Source: Candidatus Kuenenbacteria bacterium
GTDB lineage: Bacteria > Patescibacteriota > Patescibacteriia > UBA2591 > PGYQ01
Direction: 5' to 3'
DNA length: 12,688 nt
Assembly (NCBI GenBank): GCA_016209005.1
Contig: JACQWZ010000043.1
Coordinates: forward strand, 1-12,688
Each line of letters starts with the position of its first letter. Position 1 is the stretch's first letter. The notes below the pieces were generated by a model. It saw nothing but the letters and a program-made list of their open reading frames with translations. It did not search any database and was not told where the DNA came from. This document shows, piece by piece, positions 6,842-12,502 of this stretch. The position numbers and the translations under genes are program-made.

Positions 6842-7261
6842 ATGTCAAATGACAAATTTCCAATGACAAATCAATTTCAAAGCTTGTCCCGAGCGGAGTC
6901 GAGGGATCCAAATGACAAAAAGAATTATAATTTAACAGAACGAACATCTAATTTTGGTGTGGAAATAATTATTTTTGTAAAAGCAATAAAAGAAAATAAT
7001 ATAAATAAATCAATTATTAGCCAGTTAATTCGTTCAGCTACCAGTATTGGCGCTAATTATATGGAAGCGGATTGCGCGGAATCAAAAAAAGATTTTAATC
7101 ATAAAATTAGTATTTGTAAAAAAGAAGCCAAAGAAACAACCCATTGGTTATATATGTTAGCGACAGCTGAGCCGAATAAAAAAGAAAAGTGTCGCCAATT
7201 ATGGAAAGAAGCGCATGAATTAACTTTAATTTTTTCCGCTATAGTAAAAAGAAAATATTAG
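6842..7261 (+). CDS. four-helix-bundle protein of the S23 family
   Basis: This is a 139-residue protein. From residue 30 it follows the family pattern: YNLTERTSNFGVEIIIFVKAI, then SQLIRSATSIGANYMEADCAESKKDF, HKISICKKEAKETTHWLYML and a final helix. Family members are small helical proteins first seen as ORFs inside 23S rRNA intervening sequences, with related forms in diversity-generating retroelements; the biochemical role is unknown. Here it stands 13 bp after the tRNA and away from rRNA. The N-terminal 26 residues come from repeat DNA: the start lies in ATGACAAAT-type words, and a 27-bp segment (6881-6907) adds nine residues in frame. M8 (6863) is an alternative start. Stop is TAG. No retroelement genes are near, so it is likely a solo copy. 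Confidence 0.88.
   Translation: MSNDKFPMTNQFQSLSRAESRDPNDKKNYNLTERTSNFGVEIIIFVKAIKENNINKSIISQLIRSATSIGANYMEADCAESKKDFNHKISICKKEAKETTHWLYMLATAEPNKKEKCRQLWKEAHELTLIFSAIVKRKY
6881..6907. repeat. 27-bp repeat fragment inserted in frame in the four-helix-bundle gene
   Basis: A GC-rich 27-bp segment starting AGCTTGTCCCGAGCGGAGTC stands out from the AT-rich surroundings and adds exactly nine codons (SLSRAESRD). Removing it joins QFQ to PNDKK, similar to the asparagine- and lysine-rich leaders typical of these proteins. From memory, similar sequences are short dispersed repeats in other genomes. Confidence 0.55.
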
Positions 7262-7265
7262 TTTA

Positions 7266-7330
7266 ATATTTATTTGACATTTAGTCATTTGTCATTGATT
7301 TGTCATTCGTCATTAGAAATTTGTCATTAA
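7266..7330. repeat. right flank of inverted repeat pair around the four-helix-bundle gene
   Basis: The words TGTCATTGATTTGTCATT and AAATTTGTCATT are the reverse complement of the words at 6841-6872 (AATGACAAATTT, AATGACAAATCAAT). The two flanks enclose the four-helix-bundle gene almost exactly, start codon included. They may be ends of a small mobile unit or one large palindrome that opened around the gene. Confidence 0.5.
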
Positions 7331-7347
7331 AATAGTTATTTTATAAT
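7321..7347 (+). promoter_or_regulatory. possible ruvA promoter
   Basis: TTGTCA (7321-7326) and a perfect TATAAT (7342-7347) are separated by 15 bp, shorter than the ideal 17. The -35 falls in the repeat flank. The start would lie about 55 bp before ruvA. Confidence 0.4.
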
Positions 7348-7408
7348 TTCGTCAAAGGTTTATAACTATCCCTATGGAGGATTGACCCATCATTAAATGA
7401 TCTATCTT

Positions 7409-8011
7409 ATGTTTTTCTCTTTTAAAGGAAAAATTATTTATAAAGATATAGACAGTAAATTTATAGTTGTTGAAAATAACGATATTGGTTATCAAATTTT
7501 TGTTTTGATTAATTTTTTTAAAAAAGTAAAATTAAATGAAGAAATAAAAATTTATACTTATCTTCATCACAAAGAAGATATTCAAGAACTTTATGGATTT
7601 AAAAAAATAGAAGAGTTGGAATTTTTTAAAAAACTTATTTCTGTTAACGGCGTTGGACCAAAATCCGCTTTAAATATTCTTAAACAAGGCAAAGTGGAAA
7701 ATATTAAAAAGGCGATTATCAATGAAAAATTAGATGTTTTGATTAAAGTCGTTGGCATAGGCAGAAAAATGGCTCAAAAAATAATTTTAGAATTAAAAAA
7801 TAAAATACAAAATATAAAATCTGAAATAGAAGGAATAAAAACAGACGATTCTGACGACTCGCAGGTTTTAGACGCTTTGGTGAGTTTGGGTTATTCTTTA
7901 TCTGAGGCGCGATCAGCTTTGCAAGAAATTCCAGACTCCATTACTCAAACTCAAGAAAAAATTAAATTCGCTTTAAAAAATATATTTTGTCATTCCGACC
8001 GAAGAGAGTGA
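7409..8011 (+). CDS. ruvA: Holliday junction branch migration protein RuvA
   Basis: This is a 200-residue RuvA, which binds Holliday junctions as a tetramer and loads the RuvB helicase. The start MFFSFKG has the same spacing as the usual MIGxLxG, so I prefer the ATG at 7409 over the one at 7397. The N-terminal OB domain ends with YLHHKEDIQELYGF. Two helix-hairpin-helix motifs follow, VNGVGPKSA (79-87) and VVGIGRKMAQKI (114-125), then a flexible linker and domain III (DALVSLGYSLSEARSAL) that contacts RuvB. Length is normal (E. coli 203). The last seven residues, CHSDRRE, and the TGA stop are encoded by an inserted repeat, so the native C-terminus has been replaced. A GGAGG at 7376-7380 is too far from either start to act as a normal ribosome binding site. 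ruvB and ruvC are not adjacent. Confidence 0.95.
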   Translation: MFFSFKGKIIYKDIDSKFIVVENNDIGYQIFVLINFFKKVKLNEEIKIYTYLHHKEDIQELYGFKKIEELEFFKKLISVNGVGPKSALNILKQGKVENIKKAIINEKLDVLIKVVGIGRKMAQKIILELKNKIQNIKSEIEGIKTDDSDDSQVLDALVSLGYSLSEARSALQEIPDSITQTQEKIKFALKNIFCHSDRRE

Positions 8012-8245
8012 GTCTGCGAACGAACGAAGTGGAGGAATCCCTTGCATATAATAGACTGTAATCTTATACATTTAAGGGATCTCTCCGCCTTCGTCTCGAC
8101 CAGAGCGTCGGGACTTCGCAGGTTGTCTAAAAATTCATTCTACCAAGCTTTAGCTCGGGTTTGTGAAGTTTTAACTTCACGAAAGAATGCGGTTAAAACC
8201 GCAAAAACACATATTTTTAGACAGCCTGTTCGGTCGAGATGACAA
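7987..8245. mobile_element. nested palindromic element of about 260 bp, MITE- or REP-like
   Basis: Terminal inverted repeats are 7987-8003 (TTGTCATTCCGACCGAA) and 8229-8245, matching at 15 of 17 positions. Inside is an imperfect hairpin (8024-8087, AAGTGGAGG against CTCCGCCTT). A second inverted pair follows, CAGGTTGTCTAAAAAT (8119-8134) with 8213-8228, 15 of 16 matching. Within that lie two small perfect hairpins, GTGAAGTT/AACTTCAC (8163-8180) and GCGGTT/AACCGC (8189-8202). No transposase is encoded; a 66-codon open frame over it is an artefact. The layout suggests one palindromic repeat inserted into another. Its left end forms the 3' end of ruvA. Confidence 0.7.
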
Positions 8246-8351
8246 CACTGTGTAAGGTATTTACTAAATAAAACAATATGTTAATTAAAAAAAGACCAAG
8301 CTAAAATTGTAGATAAAGAAGGAAATATTTTATAGATTTAAAATCAAAATT

Positions 8352-9743
8352 ATGTTAGAAAAAATTTTAAATTTCGGAAGAAAAATAATTCCTAAATCAA
8401 TATTTAATTTTTTTCAACCAACTTATCATTGGCTATTATCCGCAATGGCTTGTTTGTGGTATGGATTTCCTTCAAATAAATTAATTGTCATCGGCGTTAC
8501 TGGAACTAATGGAAAATCGACAACCGTTAATTTAATTGTTAAAATTTTAGAAGAAGCTGGTTTTAAAATTGGTCTTTGTTCGGGAATTAATTTTAAAATT
8601 AGCGAAGATGAGTGGGAAAATAAAACAAGAATGACAATGCCAGGAAGATTTGTTTTGCAAAAAATGCTTCGAAAAATGGTTAAAGCGAATTGTAAATACG
8701 CGGTTATTGAAGTGACGTCTGAAGGATTGAAACAAAATAGGGGATTGGGTATAAATTTTGATGTCGCTGTTTTTACTAATTTACAACCCGAGCACCTTGA
8801 GTCGCATGGAGGATTTGAAAAATATAAAAAAGCAAAAGCGAAACTTTTTCAATCACTAGAAAATTCTAAAAAAATTTACCCTGTTAAATGTTTGCAAGGC
8901 AAATTTAATGGGGCGAGAAAAATCATTATTTCTAATTTAGACGATGATTATGGACAATATTTTTTAAAATTCAAATCAGATGAAAAATATGGTTACGAAA
9001 TAAACGCAAAACGCAAAACGCAAAACGCAAAACTACAACTCAAAACTCAAAATTATTTAAAAATTATTAAAGCGGAGAATGTTAATCAAAATATAAATGA
9101 AACAAATTTTATTTGCCAAGGAAAAGAATTTCATTTGAATCTTTTAGGAGAATTTAATGTTTATAACGCTTTAGCTGGAATTTGTCTTGGTTTGTCCCAA
9201 GGAATTGATTTGGAAATTATTAAAAAAGCTTTGAAAAAAATAAAAGGAATTCCGGGGAGAATGGAAAAAATAAATGAGGGGCAAAATTTTACCGTGATTA
9301 TTGATCACGCTCACACGCCAGACGCCTTTGAATTACTTTATCAAACCATTCAAACAATTTATCCCAAAGAATCAAAAATTATTTCTGTTTTTGGTTCAGC
9401 TGGAGGAATAAGAGATAAAGGGAAAAGGCCAATGTTGGGATTTATCGCTTCAAAATATTCCGATTTTATTATTTTAACCAATGAAGATCCATACGACACT
9501 CCGCCAAAAGAAATTATTAAAGATATAACTGAAGGATTTAATAAAGAAAAAATGATTTTGGGAAAAAAATATTGGGAAATTTTAGATAGAAAAGAGGCGA
9601 TTGAAAAAGCTTTATCTTTAGCGCAAGAAAATGATATTGTTTTAATTTTGGGCAAAGGCTGCGAGCCTTGCATTAAAATTGCTAAAAATAAAAAAATTCC
9701 TTGGGACGATAGAAAAGTGGTGAGGGAAGCGTTGGGTAGCTAG
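8352..9743 (+). CDS. MurE-type Mur ligase (UDP-N-acetylmuramyl-tripeptide synthetase)
   Basis: This is a 463-residue Mur ligase that adds an amino acid to the peptidoglycan precursor using ATP in the cytoplasm. The P-loop is GVTGTNGKST (48-57). EVTSEGLKQNR (120-130) and FTNLQPEHLESHG (141-153) match MurE segments, KAKAKLF (160-166) holds the lysine expected to be carbamylated, LGEFNVYNALA (265-275) opens the nucleotide-binding region, and IIDHAHTPDA with FGSAGGIRDKGKRP lies in the C-terminal part. Where MurE has DNPR (diaminopimelate) or DNPA (lysine), this one reads EDPYDTPP, so the amino acid added cannot be predicted. Only 47 residues precede the P-loop against about 100 in E. coli, so the UDP-binding domain is short. 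Residues 218-235 are encoded by low-complexity repeat DNA. It lies alone, away from a mur cluster. Family sure, MurE likely. Confidence 0.88.
   Translation: MLEKILNFGRKIIPKSIFNFFQPTYHWLLSAMACLWYGFPSNKLIVIGVTGTNGKSTTVNLIVKILEEAGFKIGLCSGINFKISEDEWENKTRMTMPGRFVLQKMLRKMVKANCKYAVIEVTSEGLKQNRGLGINFDVAVFTNLQPEHLESHGGFEKYKKAKAKLFQSLENSKKIYPVKCLQGKFNGARKIIISNLDDDYGQYFLKFKSDEKYGYEINAKRKTQNAKLQLKTQNYLKIIKAENVNQNINETNFICQGKEFHLNLLGEFNVYNALAGICLGLSQGIDLEIIKKALKKIKGIPGRMEKINEGQNFTVIIDHAHTPDAFELLYQTIQTIYPKESKIISVFGSAGGIRDKGKRPMLGFIASKYSDFIILTNEDPYDTPPKEIIKDITEGFNKEKMILGKKYWEILDRKEAIEKALSLAQENDIVLILGKGCEPCIKIAKNKKIPWDDRKVVREALGS
9004..9031 (+). repeat. ACGCAAA heptanucleotide tandem repeat, four copies, in the Mur ligase gene
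   Basis: Four perfect copies of ACGCAAA run without a break, followed by related words (CTCAAAACTCAAAATT). A seven-base unit shifts the frame with any single gain or loss. Composition resembles the intergenic palindromes rather than the rest of the gene. Confidence 0.9.
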
Positions 9744-9808
9744 CGAGTAATAAAAAATCAAAATGTAAAATGACAAATAAAAATGCAAAATCAAAAATCA
9801 AATTTTTT

Positions 9809-9996
9809 AAATCCCAAATCTCAATATCAAATATCCAATAAAATCTCAAATCCCAAATTAAAATAAATCCCTCACCTTTTAGTACTAATTAAAATTATTT
9901 TCAAATAACTCAAAAAGGTGAGGGATAGATTATATTATTTTTTGGGATTTTGGGTTTGGAATTTTATTTGGCATTGGGATTTGGATATTGGGATTT
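9809..9996. terminator. large palindrome with a central CCCTCAC/GTGAGGG hairpin (copy 2), probable Mur ligase terminator
   Basis: The centre is ATCCCTCACCTTTT (9867-9880) pairing perfectly with 9913-9926 across a 32-bp loop. Outside it, AAATCCCAAAT-type words (9809-9860) face GGGATTT and ATTTGGATATTGGGATTT (9944-9996), giving a palindrome of about 190 bp. In the 462-bp gap 9744-10205 this occupies the left half and the khpA promoter and leader the right. Termination is inferred from position only. Confidence 0.5.
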
Positions 9997-10083
9997 AATT
10001 CTTTGGGTCATTGTGGAATTGTTTAGGTCAATTAGGTTAATTTGTTTTCTTGTTTTTTTATTTCTTTATTTTTGTGTTTTCCG

Positions 10084-10111
10084 TTGACATTTTTTAAAGA
10101 TTCTATATAAT
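10084..10111 (+). promoter_or_regulatory. consensus sigma-70 promoter of khpA
   Basis: TTGACA (10084-10089) and TATAAT (10106-10111) are both perfect consensus hexamers with a 16-bp spacer. Transcription would start near 10118, leaving a leader of about 88 nt before the khpA ATG. It is the best promoter in the window and predicts strong expression. Confidence 0.85.
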
Positions 10112-10122
10112 TTTTATAAGCA

Positions 10123-10175
10123 ATAAATAGCAAAACTGCTTTTTATAAAGGTCGACAGTTAATGTAGCTATTTAT
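10123..10175 (+). promoter_or_regulatory. folded 5' leader of khpA
   Basis: ATAAATAGC (10123-10131) pairs perfectly with GCTATTTAT (10167-10175), and inside it AACTG (10134-10138) pairs with CAGTT (10156-10160). Together these form a two-part stem about 30 nt before the start codon. I match it to no known riboswitch. It could bind a protein, possibly KhpA itself, or simply stabilise the message. Confidence 0.5.
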
Positions 10176-10205
10176 AGAATTTGATATTTTAATTAAGAAA
10201 AATTT

Positions 10206-10535
10206 ATGGCAACACAAGCAGATCAAGCATTTATCGAAATGATTGCTAAGGCTATCGTAAGTAAGCCTGAAGCGGTTAGCGTAGAAAGAACAGTTGATGA
10301 AATGGGAGTATTACTTACTTTAAAGGTTGATGTTGAAGATACAGGACAAGTTATTGGACGCTCTGGTCAAACAATTCAAGCCATTCGCACTTTATTAAGA
10401 ATTGTTGGAGCAAAAAATAATGCCCGAGTTAATTTGAAACTTTATCAACCAGAAGGCTCTGAACGTCCTTTTAAAAAAGGCATAAGAGACAGAAGAGTAA
10501 TAAATACCGACGCTATGGATGATTTGAAAATATAA
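10206..10535 (+). CDS. khpA: KhpA-like KH-domain RNA-binding protein
   Basis: This is a 109-residue protein with a single type II KH domain. The nucleic-acid-binding GxxG loop is G51-R-S-G54 within VIGRSGQTIQAIRTLL, the KhpA signature. An N-terminal helix (FIEMIAKAIVSKPEAV) precedes it. KhpA proteins are about 75-80 residues; the extra 30 here (YQPEGSERPFKKGIRDRR and on) are charged and probably disordered. KhpA binds many RNAs and, with KhpB/Jag, affects cell division and envelope growth in Firmicutes. Codon choice is less AT-biased than in neighbours, fitting high expression from the consensus promoter. It normally lies between rpsP and rimM-trmD; here trmD follows after terminators and a repeat. 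No Shine-Dalgarno is visible (AAGAAAAATTT before ATG). Confidence 0.88.
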   Translation: MATQADQAFIEMIAKAIVSKPEAVSVERTVDEMGVLLTLKVDVEDTGQVIGRSGQTIQAIRTLLRIVGAKNNARVNLKLYQPEGSERPFKKGIRDRRVINTDAMDDLKI

Positions 10536-10545
10536 ATCATTCTTT

Positions 10546-10580
10546 ACCCCTCACCTTTTTTCTGAAAAAAGATGAGGGGT
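10546..10580. terminator. hairpin terminator after khpA (CCCTCAC/GATGAGGGG, copy 3)
   Basis: A 16-bp stem with one mismatch (10546-10561 with 10565-10580) and a 3-nt loop begins 10 bp after the khpA stop. Arms start ACCCCTCAC, as in the other copies. T- and A-runs at the tip of the stem are part of the pairing. Confidence 0.75.
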
Positions 10581-10586
10581 TTACAT

Positions 10587-10628
10587 AAAACAAAAATCGC
10601 GATATAATTTAATCGCGATTTTTGTTTT
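10587..10628. terminator. bidirectional rho-independent terminator
   Basis: A perfect 17-bp stem AAAACAAAAATCGCGAT (10587-10603) with 10612-10628, loop 8 nt. The GC-rich core ATCGCGAT is followed by a T-rich tract (TTTTTGTTTTGTTTTT), the classic terminator form on the plus strand, with A-rich sequence on the other side for the minus strand. Confidence 0.8.
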
Positions 10629-10715
10629 GTTTTTAATAGTTGGTCATTTGTGGTTGGTAGTTTGTAGTAGTTTTAGAGGTAATTTTAACTAACAGCTAAA
10701 ATGCTAACAGGTAAC

Positions 10716-10849
10716 TGCTCACCGTTGTCATTGCGAGAAGGTTTCCGACGAAGCAATCTATAATTAAAAGGCGTATGTGTAATAAATTTTGACTAGAGAT
10801 TGCTTCGCTTTGAGTACAAAGCTCGCAATGACAGATAGGGTTGTGAGCA
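10716..10849. repeat. palindromic interspersed repeat (GTCATTGCGAG type)
   Basis: Three nested inverted pairs are perfect: TGCTCAC (10716-10722) with 10843-10849, TGTCATTGCGAG (10726-10737) with 10822-10833, and CGAAGCAATCT (10749-10759) with 10797-10807. From memory, GTCATTGCGAG...GAAGCAATCT elements are dispersed in many unrelated bacteria. It encodes nothing. With the two terminators it fills the 335-bp khpA-trmD gap. Confidence 0.8.
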
Positions 10850-10870
10850 ATTACGCTAACAGCTTATTTT

Positions 10871-11545
10871 ATGATTTTCAATATTCTTACAATTTTTCCC
10901 CACATATTTGATTCTTATTTTAATGAAAGTATTATTAAACGTGGCCAAGAAAAAAAAATAATAAAAATTAATTTTTTAAATATTCGCGACTACGCTTTTG
11001 ATAAGCGCAAAACAGTTGATGACACTCCTTATGGCGGAGGACCGGGAATGTTAATGAAAATAGAACCAATATATCAAACACTTAAAGCTTTTAAATTAAA
11101 GCGTAAAACGCCAAAACAAAAAATTATTTTATTGACGCCAAAAGGAAAAAAATTTGATCAAAGAATGGCCGAACGATTATCTAAATTAGATAAAATAATT
11201 TTAATTTGCGGGCGATATGAAGGAATTGATGAAAGAGTAAATAAATTAGTCGATGAAAAAATTTCTATTGGTGATTATATTGTAACTGGCGGAGAAGCGC
11301 CAGCGATGGCGATTATAGACGCAATTACTCGTTTATTGCCCGGAGTTTTAGGCAAAGACGCGTCAAGCAAAGTTGAAACTTTTTCAGAACAAGGATTTTT
11401 AGAATATCCTCAATACACTCGACCAGAAATTTTTAGAATGAATGGCAAAAAAGCGCGCGTTCCAAAAATTCTTTTATCCGGAAATCATAAAAAGATTAAA
11501 GAATGGAGGAAAGAAAATGTCAAAAGGCAATTAAGCAATAATTAG
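10871..11545 (+). CDS. trmD: tRNA (guanine-N1)-methyltransferase TrmD
   Basis: This is a 224-residue SPOUT-class enzyme that methylates G37 of tRNAs with G at 36, preventing frameshifting; it works as a dimer in the cytoplasm. Motifs in order are TPYGGGPGM (52-60), LTPKGKKFDQ (88-97), CGRYEGIDERV (113-123), IGDYIVTGGEAPAMAIID (133-150) forming the AdoMet-binding knot, then EYPQYTRP (178-185) and VPKILLSGNHKKIKEWR (197-213). The position of the E. coli catalytic Asp169, just before SF, is Glu here (ETF, E169), a conservative change. The C-terminal extension of longer homologues is short. The start is the ATG at 10871, which follows the repeat closely with no visible ribosome binding site. rimM and rplS, its usual neighbours, are absent. 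Confidence 0.96.
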   Translation: MIFNILTIFPHIFDSYFNESIIKRGQEKKIIKINFLNIRDYAFDKRKTVDDTPYGGGPGMLMKIEPIYQTLKAFKLKRKTPKQKIILLTPKGKKFDQRMAERLSKLDKIILICGRYEGIDERVNKLVDEKISIGDYIVTGGEAPAMAIIDAITRLLPGVLGKDASSKVETFSEQGFLEYPQYTRPEIFRMNGKKARVPKILLSGNHKKIKEWRKENVKRQLSNN

Positions 11546-11573
11546 TATTAATTGTTTTAGTATTAACATTAAC

Positions 11574-11609
11574 TGTTTACTTATCCTGCCATAGCAGGAT
11601 AAGTAAACA
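11574..11609. terminator. hairpin after trmD
   Basis: A perfect 16-bp stem, TGTTTACTTATCCTGC with its complement, and a 4-nt CATA loop lie about 30 bp after the trmD stop. No T-run follows (CAATAG), so termination may not be rho-independent. The stem may instead be a short palindromic repeat. Confidence 0.6.
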
Positions 11610-11628
11610 CAATAGAAAAAATTGAGTT

Positions 11629-11842
11629 AAAGGGACTGTCCCTAATTTTTAAAATAAAATAAAAAAAATAAAATTCGTGTCAAATGCAATTTTACCCCTC
11701 ACTTTTTGGGTTTTTCTAAAATTAATTAAATAAAATATAAGTGAATTTAAATTAGCTAACAAAAGGTGAGGGGTTTATGGTCTAATTTCAGTTATTTTTA
11801 GCCAAAAAAATGACTATCAAAAAAGGGTGACAGTCACCTTTT
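11629..11842. repeat. two odd-centred palindromes, AGGGACTGTCCCT and GGTGACAGTCACC
   Basis: AGGGAC-T-GTCCCT (11631-11643) and GGTGAC-A-GTCACC (11826-11838, flanked by A and T runs) share the same design: six-base arms around a single central base. Such palindromes resemble REP sequences mobilised by RAYT (IS200-like Y1) transposases, a comparison from memory. No transposase is in the window. Between them lies hairpin copy 4; together they account for the 301-bp gap 11546-11846. Confidence 0.5.
11694..11774. repeat. CCCTCAC/GTGAGGG hairpin, copy 4
   Basis: ACCCCTCACTTTTT (11694-11707) pairs with AAAAGGTGAGGGGT (11761-11774) with one G-U pair across a 53-bp AT-rich loop. The arms match copies 1 to 3, and the flanks TTTT and TTTA are also shared with copies 1 and 3. 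Confidence 0.75.
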
Positions 11843-11846
11843 AGTT

Positions 11847-11947
11847 TTAAACTTTTTTCAAAATTATAATAGTCTTTTCAAAATTATTTGGAACATCAAT
11901 TATTTCAAGTGAAAAACCGCTTGGTAATTGAAAATATCCATTATTAA
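11847..11947 (-). pseudogene. frameshifted C-terminal tail of the SAM methyltransferase
   Basis: Downstream of the methyltransferase stop the next frame reads IINNGYFQLPSGFSLEIIDV and continues through PNNFEKTIIILKKV to TAA at 11847-11849. This looks like the natural final strands of the protein. A run of seven A (minus strand; 11951-11957) just before the stop would restore this frame if it had eight, giving a 218-residue protein. Confidence 0.7.
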
Positions 11948-12502
11948 TTATTTTTTTATTGTTGACCTGTTAGCTTCAGTTGAAAACATACATCTACCAT
12001 CTTTTTTAAGTAATTTTTCGCAAACTTGAAGTGTTTTAGGATTCATTACTAATTCTCCACTCAGATAAAACATTGTAATTAAGTCAGCCACTTCATTGCC
12101 CTGCATCTCATTAAAATCAGTTTCAAAAATAGCTGGGGATTTACTAAAATCTACTTTATTTACCTTGTTAATAGTAACTCCAAGTTTGCGAAATAATTTA
12201 AACGCTTGTGTGTTTTTGGCATGGACATTTTTAATTCCAACGGTTTTAATACCATTCATATCTAGAAATACAGTTCCATATGCAAAACCTGCCCCAACAT
12301 CTAGGGCAGTTTTTGGATCACCAATTTTTAATTTTACAGCATTCCAAATATTTTGAATTGACACCAATCTTTCCTGCAGATTTAGTTGAAGCTTGTCGGC
12401 AGTTTCTTGATGTAAGTGAAAGTCTATTGATTTCATTCTTTCTATCAATTCGTCTACCTTTGTTTTTTTACATTCAGTAATTTGATGTTCTAAATATTCC
12501 AT
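11948..12502 (-). CDS. SAM-dependent methyltransferase, C-terminus lost by frameshift
   Basis: From the ATG at 12502 the frame encodes 184 residues; a TTG at 12529 is a weaker start that would add MRIFLNFFI. A helical N-terminus is followed by a Rossmann-type AdoMet site, TALDVGAGFAYGTVFLDMNG, with the glycine-rich motif I, then VGIKNVHAKN (motif II region), VDFSKSPAIFETDFNEM, and LLKKDGRCMFSTEANR typical of the later strands of class I methyltransferases. The substrate cannot be told. The frame ends at a homopolymer, and the missing last strand is encoded one frame over (11847-11947). It is the only minus-strand gene here and is isolated. A TTGACA lies upstream on the minus strand (12571-12566) but no matching -10 is convincing. 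Family fairly sure. Confidence 0.75.
   Translation of the reverse strand: MEYLEHQITECKKTKVDELIERMKSIDFHLHQETADKLQLNLQERLVSIQNIWNAVKLKIGDPKTALDVGAGFAYGTVFLDMNGIKTVGIKNVHAKNTQAFKLFRKLGVTINKVNKVDFSKSPAIFETDFNEMQGNEVADLITMFYLSGELVMNPKTLQVCEKLLKKDGRCMFSTEANRSTIKK

Noticed and set aside
6726..6947. Minus-strand 73-codon open frame with a GCGGRIRTCDLWIMSPTS segment
   Set aside because: It is the antisense of the tRNA-fMet; this peptide is a well-known artefact of reading a tRNA gene backwards.
8042..8242. Plus-strand 66-codon open frame
   Set aside because: It lies wholly in the nested palindromic element and matches no protein pattern; open only because of the repeat.
8547..8735. Minus-strand 62-codon frame inside the Mur ligase
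   Set aside because: Antisense shadow with no start signals and no family features.
9359..9673. Minus-strand 104-codon frame inside the Mur ligase
   Set aside because: Antisense of a conserved coding region; low-complexity composition.
12096..12480. Two plus-strand frames opposite the methyltransferase
   Set aside because: Both are antisense to a frame with clear methyltransferase motifs.
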